From positions 1-6,898 of the forward strand of contig JAPPKP010000292.1 in NCBI GenBank assembly GCA_028819955.1: DNA of 6,898 nucleotides, in the 5' to 3' direction. Below the pieces are notes generated by a model. It saw nothing but the letters and a program-made list of their open reading frames with translations, was not told where the DNA came from and made no database searches. Every line of letters begins with the position of its first letter. The first letter of the stretch is position 1. This document shows positions 1-5,337 of this stretch, in pieces. The position numbers and the translations under genes were made by a program. This DNA comes from Rhodospirillaceae bacterium. Its GTDB lineage: Bacteria > Pseudomonadota > Alphaproteobacteria > UBA828.

Positions 1-1041
1 TGGAACGCCAAGGGCGGCCTCCTCGGCAAGCAGATCAGGCCGGTCTTCGCCGACGCGAAGACCGAGCGTGCGGAAGGCGCCAAGGCCGGCATCTCCGTCA
101 TCAACGACGGCGCGATCGCCATGGCGGTGGATTGCGACTACGACTTCGGCGCGCCCGCCGCGCTGCAGGCGCAGAACGCCGGGCTGATCTCTATCTTCCT
201 GTGTGCGGAGAGCGTGCTCGCCGGCATCCAGGGGATCGGCAAGTACTCGTTCTCGAGCTCGATCCTTGCCGCCGTGCAGGGCGCTACGATCGCCGAGTGG
301 GGCTACTAGGTGAAGGGCTGGCGGACGGCCTATCTGCTGCTCGACGACATCCTCGAGTACAACAAGGGCATCTGCTACGGCTTCGACTGGATGTGGCGTG
401 AGGTGCTCGGCGGCGAGGTCGTCGGCCACGACGTCTATCAGAACGACGATCCCAGCATCCAGGCTCAGGTCGACCGCATCCGGGCGCTGCCCGAGGAGCC
501 CGACATCATCGAGAACTGCAGCTACATCCCCGGCGGGGCGAGCGCGATCAAGCAGATCCGCGCAGCCGGTATCAACGCTCCGATCGGCGGCGGCAGCTCC
601 ATGACCGGCACCTACTGGCAGGAATCGGTGCCCGGTCTCTCTGGCCACTTCGTGCCCGAGCAGGCCTCGATCTACGGCGACGATCCGCGCCCGGCGGTGC
701 AGGAGTTCCTCAAGAAGTACGAGGCCAAGTTCGGTGAGCCGGTGAACAATCAGTACGCCTTCCCCGGCTACGTGGTCTTCGAGATGTGGGCCAAGGCGGT
801 CGAAAAGGCCGGCACCTTCGATTCCGACGCCGTGGTCGAAGCGCTGGAGAGCTTCCGTGAGGAGCCCGTGCTGGTCGGCACGCGGACCTTCACGGACCAG
901 CTCCACCATCAGAACTTCGCGCCGTATCTGATCGTGGAAACCACCAACAATCAGCCGGCGGTCGTCGACTCCTGGACCATTTCGGAGCCGGTGCCCATGG
1001 ACGTTCTGTTCGGCAAGCGCTACGAGTACATCGCCCGCTGA
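1..1041 (+). pseudogene. ABC transporter substrate-binding protein (branched-chain amino acid/amide type), 5'-partial, split by in-frame TAG
   Basis: Reading frame 1 is open from the window edge to TGA at 1039-1041 except for one TAG at 307-309 (codon 103 of the visible part). The two halves read as one type I periplasmic binding protein of the LivK-like family (Peripla_BP_6): 'NAKGGLLGKQIRPVFADAK', then a hydrophobic strand ending in DGAIAMAVDCDYDFGAPAA, then after the stop VKGWRTAYLLLDD, YGFDWMW and the distal lobe with AFPGYVVFEMWAKAVEKAG. Such proteins bind a small solute in the periplasm and deliver it to an ABC permease. They are usually about 380-430 residues, so the missing 5' part is mainly the signal peptide and first strands. 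GTG at 310 directly follows the TAG, with a weak purine-rich stretch before it. Reinitiation there would give a 243-residue fragment with no export signal and half of lobe 1 missing, so I treat this as one broken gene rather than two. A sequencing error or amber suppression would restore function. No permease or ATPase gene is visible; they may lie upstream. The ligand cannot be told from sequence. Confidence 0.85.
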
Positions 1042-1090
1042 ACGAGCGTGGAACGATAGCGCCCGCTAATCGGGTGTAGCGACGGGAGGG

Positions 1091-1114
1091 GGCTGCAGCG
1101 CCAGCGCCGCAGCC
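1091..1114 (+). other. Hairpin downstream of the binding-protein gene
   Basis: GGCTGC-A-GCG (1091-1100) pairs with CGC-C-GCAGCC (1105-1114) around a CCAG loop, with one A/C mismatch. Flanking GGGAGG and CTCC purine/pyrimidine stretches could extend it. No T-tract follows, so on its own it is a weak terminator. It may act as a 3'-end stabilising structure together with the next hairpin. Confidence 0.45.
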
Positions 1115-1135
1115 TCGCTCCTCCAAGTTGAGACC

Positions 1136-1168
1136 AGCGCCCCCGCCGGGCAACCGGGCGGGGGCGCT
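1136..1168 (+). terminator. Probable intrinsic terminator after the binding-protein gene
   Basis: AGCGCCCCCGCC (1136-1147) and GGCGGGGGCGCT (1157-1168) form a perfect 12-bp GC stem with a 9-nt loop. TTCCTT follows, which is a short, interrupted T-rich tail. It lies about 95 bp after the binding-protein stop and before the fic promoter region, so it probably insulates the two genes. The weak T-tract keeps confidence moderate. Its position also argues against reading the fic frame upstream to TTG 1128, because that start would put the hairpin inside the coding region. Confidence 0.6.
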
Positions 1169-1171
1169 TCC

Positions 1172-1203
1172 TTGCCGGGGCTTGTTCGCGCGCATGCTAT
1201 CCT
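1172..1203 (+). promoter_or_regulatory. Possible fic promoter
   Basis: TTGCCG at 1172-1177 resembles an alphaproteobacterial -35. GCTATCCT at 1196-1203 resembles a -10, with a spacing of 18-20 bp depending on register. Transcription would begin near 1210, just ahead of the ribosome binding site at 1225-1230. Spacing is loose and the -10 match is only partial, so this is tentative. Confidence 0.3.
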
Positions 1204-1224
1204 CGCCACGAAAGACCCGGGCTC

Positions 1225-1230
1225 GGAGAG
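1225..1230 (+). promoter_or_regulatory. Ribosome binding site that sets the fic start
   Basis: GGAGAG ends 5 nt before ATG 1236. The alternative in-frame ATG at 1194 has no comparable purine stretch and overlaps the putative -10, so 1236 is preferred. Confidence 0.65.
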
Positions 1231-1235
1231 TGTCG

Positions 1236-2351
1236 ATGGCGCCGGTCTATTACCACGCGGGCTGTTTTCCGCCGCATGAGCGCCTGGACTGGGCCGCGCT
1301 GATCCCGTTCATCGGTCCCGCTGCGGCCGCAGTGGCGCGCTACGACGGAACGCTCGCCGCCATTCCAAACACGCGCATCCTGTTGGCTCCATTGATGACG
1401 CGGGAGGCGGTGCTCTCCTCACGCATCGAAGGCACACAAGCGACCATGGGAGAAGTGCTGGAATTCGAGGCAGGACGGGAGCCCGAATCTCCCGCACGTC
1501 GTGACGATATTTGGGAGGTGCTCAACTACCGTGCCGCGATGCGACGGGCGGAAGAGTCGTTGAGAGAATTGCCGCTGTCCCAACGGGTGGTCCGAGAAGC
1601 GCACTCCGTATTGCTTTCCGGGGTGCGTGGCGAGGGCAAAGCACCGGGCGAGTACCGCAAGACTCCCAACTGGATCGGAGCGCCTGGGTGCACCGTCGAT
1701 GAAGCCAAGTTCGTTCCCATCGGAGCGGACAGGCTCCCAGACGCGATGAGTGCGTGGGAGCGGTACATTCACCAGGAGTGCCCTGACCGTCTGATCAGGC
1801 TCGCAATTCTGCACGCTGAGTTCGAGGCCTTGCATCCGTTCCTGGACGGCAACGGGCGGCTCGGGCGGATGCTGGTGCCATTGCTTCTCTGGCAAGACGG
1901 CCTCATCCGGGAACCGACGTTCTACATCAGCGCCTATTTCGAGACCCATCGCGATGCCTACTACGAAGGCCTCCTTGCCGTCTCGCGCGACGACGATTGG
2001 ACTGGGTGGTGCAGGTTCTTCCTGGAGGCCGTGCGAATGCAGGCAGAGGACAACCTGACCAAGGCAAAGGGCATCATTTTCCTATACGAGGACTTGAAGC
2101 GGCGCGTGCCGGAACTGACCCGTTCTCGCTACGCGATCCATTCGTTGGACTGGATTTTCGGCCACCCGATTTTCAGTGCTTCCGACTTCGCGACCGGCAC
2201 CGGCATGTCCGGAAGGACAGCGCGGCGAATTCTGGACGCTCTGCGCGAAGGCGGCGTTCTTCGGGTCATCGCCCCCGGTAGCGGCCGCCGAACGACCGTT
2301 CTCGGGTTCCCCGACCTCCTGAGCCTCACGGAAAGCGAGGCGGTGTCTTGA
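1236..2351 (+). CDS. Fic family protein AMP-transferase with inhibitory helix and C-terminal winged helix
   Basis: The product is a 371-residue Fic protein. This family normally transfers AMP from ATP to Ser, Thr or Tyr hydroxyls of target proteins. The full core motif HPFLDGNGRLGR lies at residues 200-211: His200 is the catalytic base, Asp204/Asn206 bind Mg/phosphate and Arg208/Arg211 bind the ATP phosphates, so the enzyme should be competent. A substrate flap candidate (GEYRKTPNWIG) is at 138-148. The N-terminal Fic_N region carries SSRIEG at 61-66, matching the [S/T]xxxE[G/N] inhibitory motif of class II Fic proteins, whose Glu blocks productive ATP binding. This explains the absence of a separate antitoxin gene. 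Residues about 300-357 look like a winged-helix DNA-binding domain (SASDFATGTGMSGRTARRILDALREGGVL), as in SoFic-type proteins, so it may also bind DNA. The start at 1236 is chosen from the GGAGAG site. Codon use looks less GC-biased than in neighbouring genes, hinting at horizontal acquisition (by eye only). The target is unknown; it is cytoplasmic. Confidence 0.93.
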   Translation: MAPVYYHAGCFPPHERLDWAALIPFIGPAAAAVARYDGTLAAIPNTRILLAPLMTREAVLSSRIEGTQATMGEVLEFEAGREPESPARRDDIWEVLNYRAAMRRAEESLRELPLSQRVVREAHSVLLSGVRGEGKAPGEYRKTPNWIGAPGCTVDEAKFVPIGADRLPDAMSAWERYIHQECPDRLIRLAILHAEFEALHPFLDGNGRLGRMLVPLLLWQDGLIREPTFYISAYFETHRDAYYEGLLAVSRDDDWTGWCRFFLEAVRMQAEDNLTKAKGIIFLYEDLKRRVPELTRSRYAIHSLDWIFGHPIFSASDFATGTGMSGRTARRILDALREGGVLRVIAPGSGRRTTVLGFPDLLSLTESEAVS

Positions 2352-2364
2352 CAGTCATCCATGG

Positions 2365-2384
2365 CCAACAACACTCGTTGTTGG
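2365..2384. repeat. 8-bp inverted repeat overlapping the large palindrome
   Basis: CCAACAAC (2365-2372) and GTTGTTGG (2377-2384) are perfect complements around the loop ACTC. The right arm is also the left arm of the 34-bp palindrome at 2378-2411, so in RNA the two hairpins are mutually exclusive. ACACTTTT follows this first hairpin, giving it a weak terminator look for fic transcripts. Confidence 0.6.
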
Positions 2385-2411
2385 ACACTTTTGCGCAAAA
2401 GTGTCCAACAA
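2378..2411. repeat. Perfect 34-bp palindrome between fic and yqgE
   Basis: TTGTTGGACACTTTTGC (2378-2394) is followed at once by its exact reverse complement (2395-2411). CTCG at 2374-2377 and CGAG at 2413-2416 extend the symmetry past a single extra A at 2412. The element begins 27 bp after the fic stop and is much richer in A/T than its surroundings. It could be a dimeric regulator site, a terminator-like hairpin (though no T-run follows on either strand), or a short mobile or repeated palindromic element. The symmetry is certain; the role is not. Confidence 0.9.
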
Positions 2412-2419
2412 ACGAGTTA

Positions 2420-2439
2420 GTCGGCCACCGGTGACCGAC
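2420..2439. repeat. 20-bp near-perfect palindrome
   Basis: GTCGG-C-CACC (2420-2429) mirrors GGTG-A-CCGAC (2430-2439); only the C2425/A2434 pair breaks the symmetry. It lies 8 bp after the 34-bp palindrome and about 90 bp before the yqgE -35 candidates. The form suits an operator for a dimeric DNA-binding protein, but no regulator can be named. Confidence 0.6.
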
Positions 2440-2515
2440 AAGCGGCACCAATTGGCTGGCGATGTGCCCCTACCGCATCGTCCGGCTTTGCCCTGAAACC
2501 ACACCGGCCCGCGCC

Positions 2516-2555
2516 TTGACACATGGTTGTCACCCCCGCGACGCTTTGCGATGAT
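2516..2555 (+). promoter_or_regulatory. Probable yqgE promoter with a dyad over the -35
   Basis: TTGTCA (2527-2532) and GATGAT (2550-2555) are separated by exactly 17 bp, matching a sigma-70 type promoter at 5/6 and 4/6 positions. A second -35-like TTGACA sits at 2516-2521 but has no good -10. TGACA (2517-2521) and TGTCA (2528-2532) form an inverted repeat around a 6-bp centre that covers the -35 box, so a repressor or activator site is possible. A start of transcription near 2562 would exclude ATG 2523 as the translation start. Confidence 0.45.
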
Positions 2556-2575
2556 CGGGGCGAGCTAGGCGGCTC

Positions 2576-2580
2576 GGGGA
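2576..2580 (+). promoter_or_regulatory. Ribosome binding site that sets the yqgE start
   Basis: GGGGA ends 8 nt before ATG 2589. The upstream in-frame ATG at 2523 has no purine-rich site and overlaps the promoter candidate. Confidence 0.55.
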
Positions 2581-2588
2581 TTGGCGCG

Positions 2589-3170
2589 ATGGACACTGGC
2601 GGCGAGCAAGGAACGGGGCCCTACCTGGAAGGACAGCTGCTCGTCGCCATGCCGACGATGGCGGACCCGCGCTTCGCGCACACCGTCATCTACCTCTGCG
2701 CCCATTCTGACGACGGCGCGATGGGCCTCGTGGTCAACAAGCTTTTGGAATCGCTCAGTTTCTCAGACCTTCTCGAGCAGCTCGACCTCGAGCCCGCGAA
2801 CGTGAACAAGTCCATCCCGGTGCACTTCGGCGGCCCGGTCGAGGCCGCGCGCGGCTTCGTCCTTCACTCCACCGACTACACCCACGAGGCCACGATGCAG
2901 GTGGATGACGGCTTCGCGCTCACTGCCACCATCGACGTGCTGAAGGCCATGGCGGAGGGGCGCGGCCCGCGCCTCAGCATGCTGGCGCTGGGTTACGCAG
3001 GCTGGGCGCCAGGCCAGCTCGACCGCGAGATTCAGGAGAACGGCTGGCTCACCGTGCCGGCCGACGAAGAGCTGGTCTTCGACGAGGCTCAGGACGGCAA
3101 GTGGGAGCGCGCCGTCGGCAGGCTCGGGATCGACCCCGGCAACCTCTCGGGCTTCGCCGGCCGGGCCTGA
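2589..3170 (+). CDS. yqgE: YqgE/AlgH family protein (UPF0301/DUF179)
   Basis: The 193-residue product matches the usual length of this family (about 185-205). Recognisable signatures in order are: the N-terminal LEGQLLVAMPTMADPRFAHT (13-32); DDGAMGLVVNKL (41-52); the family hallmark HFGGPV (79-84); the Gly-rich RGFVLHS (88-94); and LALGYAGWAPGQLDREI (132-148) followed by NGWL. It has no signal peptide or membrane segment, so it is cytoplasmic. The biochemical function of YqgE is not established; the AlgH name derives from a reported link to alginate expression in Pseudomonas. The start at 2589 is favoured over 2523 because it has the GGGGA site, fits family length, and leaves the promoter candidate outside the gene. 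The gene has its own apparent promoter and converges on the rimJ-like gene with 52 bp between stops. Confidence 0.92.
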   Translation: MDTGGEQGTGPYLEGQLLVAMPTMADPRFAHTVIYLCAHSDDGAMGLVVNKLLESLSFSDLLEQLDLEPANVNKSIPVHFGGPVEAARGFVLHSTDYTHEATMQVDDGFALTATIDVLKAMAEGRGPRLSMLALGYAGWAPGQLDREIQENGWLTVPADEELVFDEAQDGKWERAVGRLGIDPGNLSGFAGRA

Positions 3171-3222
3171 CCGGGCGTTGAACCGGGAGAGCGGCCCTCA
3201 GCCTTCGTCCGCCCGGCCGCGC

Positions 3223-3807
3223 TCACGGCCTGCGCGGCGCGATCGTCGCGTAGAGCAGGTGATCCTGCCACTCGCCGGCAATCTTGAGATAGGCGCGCGC
3301 GTACCCTTCGCAGCGGAAGCCGGCCTTCTCCAGCAGCTTTCGGCTCGCGCTGTTCTTGGGCATGCACGCGGCCTCGACCCGGTGCAAGCCGAGCGGCCCA
3401 AAGCAGTGGCCGAGCAGGCCGGTGAGCGCCTCGCTCATGTGGCCGTGGCGCGCATGGGGCCGGCCGATCCAGTATCCGACGCTGCAGGACTGCGCTGCGC
3501 CGCGCTGCACGTTGCTCAGGGTCATCCCGCCGAGCAGCGCGTCGTCCTTGCGGCGGAACAGGAAGAAGGCATAGCCCAGATCGTCCTGGCCGTCGCGCAG
3601 CTGGCGGCGGATGCGCCGGCGGAAGGCGCTGCGGGTCAGCGCGTCGGAGGGCCAGGTCGGCTCCCAGGGGCTGAGGAACTCGCGTGAGAGCGCCCTGAGC
3701 TCGGCCCAGGACCGCCAATCGCGCATCTGCGGCGGCCGGAGGTAGAGCGAGCGCGTCTCCACCGTCGCCTCGCGTGTCGAATCCTGGGCGGGACGCAGGA
3801 ACGCCAT
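3223..3807 (-). CDS. rimJ: RimJ/RimL-like GNAT family N-acetyltransferase
   Basis: The product has 194 residues, the normal size for RimJ-type enzymes, which transfer acetyl from acetyl-CoA to protein N-termini (ribosomal protein S5 in E. coli). Visible marks are LYLRPPQMRDW (21-31) at the first strand, FLSPWEPTWP (44-53), LLGGMTLSNV (91-100) on the central strand, GYWIGRPHARHGHMSEAL (111-128) containing the acetyl-CoA loop (ARHG form), HRVEAACMPKNSASRKLLEKAGF (142-164), and the RimJ-like tail EGYARAYLKIAGEWQDHLLYA (167-187). The start ATG at 3807-3805 shares its A with the TusA-like stop (TGATG), indicating translational coupling. Longer upstream extensions of the frame run through the TusA-like gene and are not credible. 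It is last in the four-gene operon and cytoplasmic. Family assignment is firm; the true substrate is inferred, and the rimJ symbol is by similarity only. Confidence 0.88.
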   Translation of the reverse strand: MAFLRPAQDSTREATVETRSLYLRPPQMRDWRSWAELRALSREFLSPWEPTWPSDALTRSAFRRRIRRQLRDGQDDLGYAFFLFRRKDDALLGGMTLSNVQRGAAQSCSVGYWIGRPHARHGHMSEALTGLLGHCFGPLGLHRVEAACMPKNSASRKLLEKAGFRCEGYARAYLKIAGEWQDHLLYATIAPRRP

Positions 3808-4106
3808 CAGCCGGGCACCCCGATCCTGAACGCGTAGGTGCCGGCGTCCTCCTGCCAGCCCAGCAGCTCGAACGGCGTGGTCTCGCAGAAGTGCTTGAAG
3901 TCGATCACCGCGGCCGGGTCGGTCGCGAGCACCTGAAGCGTCGTACCGGGGGCCAGACGCTTGAGCGCCTTGCGCGCCTTGAGCACAGGCAGCGGGCACA
4001 TCAGGCCGCGCAGGTCGAGGGTCTCGTCCGCGTCCGGCGGAACATCGGGCACGGCGGCCGGCGGCACCTCGACCGGCTCAGGCGAAGCGGGCGGCGATCG
4101 AGTCAT
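3807..4106 (-). CDS. TusA/SirA-like sulfurtransferase with Pro-rich N-terminal extension
   Basis: The product has 99 residues. Residues about 28-99 form a TusA domain: LDLRGLMCPLPVLKARKAL (30-48) contains the CPxP motif with the persulfide-accepting Cys37, followed by GTTLQVLATDPAAVIDFKHFC (54-74) and FELLGW (79-84). TusA-family proteins are small cytoplasmic sulfur carriers that feed tRNA thiolation, molybdenum cofactor or other sulfur pathways; which one applies here cannot be told. Typical members are about 75-82 residues, so the first 25 residues (MTRSPPASPEPVEVPPAAVP...) are an unusual Pro/Ala/acidic, probably disordered extension. ATG 4106 with a GGAAG stretch just upstream gives a 29-bp overlap with the M16 gene. 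A later GTG at 4067 would avoid most of the extension and the overlap but lacks a spaced ribosome site. The 3' end overlaps rimJ by one base. Confidence 0.85.
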   Translation of the reverse strand: MTRSPPASPEPVEVPPAAVPDVPPDADETLDLRGLMCPLPVLKARKALKRLAPGTTLQVLATDPAAVIDFKHFCETTPFELLGWQEDAGTYAFRIGVPG

Positions 4107-5337
4107 GAGCTTCCAGCCTCGCGATAGGGCCGAGCGCGGCGACCGTGGGATGGCCACCCTGCAGGATGCGGCTTGCGGTGCGCTGCACCGCCTCGCGGTC
4201 CACTGCATCGACGCGCTCGATCAGCTCGGCGATCGTGAGCGGTCGGCCGAACAGCAGGATGTGGCGACCCAGCCGCTCCGCCCGCGCTTGCGTGCTCTCC
4301 AGGGACATCAGCAGCCCGGCCTTGAGCTGGGCGCGGGCACGGGCGACCTCCTCGTCGCCCACCGCGGCGCACGCGCCCGCCAGCTCGTCCGCCATCACCG
4401 GGATCAGCTCTGCAAGCTCGTCCTCGCCAGCGCCGGCGTAGACGCCGAAGATGCCGCCGTCGGCGTAGCTCGAAGCGAAGGTGAAGACCGAGTAGGCGAG
4501 GCCGCGCCGCTCCCGGATTTCCTGGAAGAGCCGCGACGACATGCCGCCGCCGAGCAACGTCGACATTACCTGGAGCGCGTAGAAATCGTCGTCGTCGTAG
4601 GCGAGGCCGTCGAAGCCTATGAGCAGGTGCGCCTGCTCCAGATCGCGCGCGATGCGGCAGTCGCCGCCGCTGTAGACCGCAGCCGCAGGCGACGGCACCG
4701 GGCCGTCCGGAAGCGCGGTGAAGGCCGCCTCCGCCGCCTGCACGAGGGCGTCGTGATCGACCCGGCCCGAGCCAACCAGCACCATGCGCGCAGCCCGGTA
4801 GTGCGCGCCCATGTAGGCCGCGAGCGCCTCGCGAGAATAGGAGCCCACGAGCTCGGGCGGGCCGAGGATCGTGCGGCCGATGGGCTGGTCGGGATAGGCG
4901 GTCTCCTGAAAGCAGTCGAACACCAGGTCGTCCGGCGTGTCGTTGACCTGCGCGATCTCCTGAATCACCACCGCGCGCTCGCGCTCCAGCTCCTCCGCAT
5001 CGAAGGTCGAGTGCTGGAGGATGTCCGCCAGCAGGTCGAGCGCGAGCGGCACGTCCTCCTTCATTACCTTGGCGTAGTAGGCCGTGGTCTCCCGGGACGT
5101 GTAGGCGTTGAGATGGCCGCCCACCGCCTCGATCTCCTCGGCGATGTCGCGGGCGCTGCGCCGCTCGGTGCCCTTGAAGGCCATGTGCTCCAGCAGGTGC
5201 GAGAGGCCGTTGGTCGCTTCGGTCTCGCAGCGCGCGCCGACATCGACCCAGAGCCCGACCGAGGCCGTCTCCACGTGGTCGACGGGATCGCTGACCACCC
5301 TGAGCCCGTTGGCGAGCGGCGTTATCTGCACGCTCAC
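4078..5337 (-). CDS. M16 family zinc metallopeptidase (mitochondrial processing peptidase-like)
   Basis: The product is a 419-residue, single-unit M16B peptidase, a common bacterial length (410-430). The inverted zinc motif HLLEH is at 47-51 within SHLLEHMAFKGT: His47 and His51 bind zinc and Glu50 is the catalytic base. Glu127 in ERAVVIQEIAQ lies 76 residues after His51, as expected for the third ligand, so the active site is intact. The second half has the substrate-binding signature LLGGGMSSRLFQEIRERRGLAYSV (261-283). No signal peptide is seen, so it is probably cytoplasmic. Alphaproteobacterial homologues are the closest bacterial relatives of the mitochondrial MPP beta subunit; substrates are largely unknown. 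The start is GTG 5337, preceded by GGGAG (5346-5350) 8 nt upstream, overlapping the thrC stop by 4 bp (GTGA). The frame stays open far upstream through thrC in the antisense of nothing known; that extension is spurious. Confidence 0.93.
   Translation of the reverse strand: MSVQITPLANGLRVVSDPVDHVETASVGLWVDVGARCETEATNGLSHLLEHMAFKGTERRSARDIAEEIEAVGGHLNAYTSRETTAYYAKVMKEDVPLALDLLADILQHSTFDAEELERERAVVIQEIAQVNDTPDDLVFDCFQETAYPDQPIGRTILGPPELVGSYSREALAAYMGAHYRAARMVLVGSGRVDHDALVQAAEAAFTALPDGPVPSPAAAVYSGGDCRIARDLEQAHLLIGFDGLAYDDDDFYALQVMSTLLGGGMSSRLFQEIRERRGLAYSVFTFASSYADGGIFGVYAGAGEDELAELIPVMADELAGACAAVGDEEVARARAQLKAGLLMSLESTQARAERLGRHILLFGRPLTIAELIERVDAVDREAVQRTASRILQGGHPTVAALGPIARLEAHDSIAARFA

Noticed and set aside
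310..1041. A separate 243-residue gene starting at GTG 310
   Set aside because: It begins in the middle of a binding-protein lobe, directly after the TAG and in the same frame as the upstream half; it is one broken gene.
1128..1235. fic starting at TTG 1128 or ATG 1194
   Set aside because: The longer forms run through the terminator hairpin and promoter candidate, encode Arg/Pro-rich sequence unlike Fic proteins, and lack a ribosome site. ATG 1236 has GGAGAG at good spacing.
1419..1949. Antisense open frame of 176 codons opposite fic
   Set aside because: It is a shadow of a strongly supported Fic frame, with no ribosome site or family resemblance.
2523..2588. yqgE starting at ATG 2523
   Set aside because: It overlaps the promoter candidate, has no ribosome site, and adds 22 residues not typical of the family.
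3158..3219. 9-bp inverted repeat CGGCCGGGC / GCCCGGCCG between the convergent yqgE and rimJ genes
   Set aside because: The loop is 44 nt and no T-tract follows. Such GC-only arms are frequent by chance here, so it is not called as a terminator.
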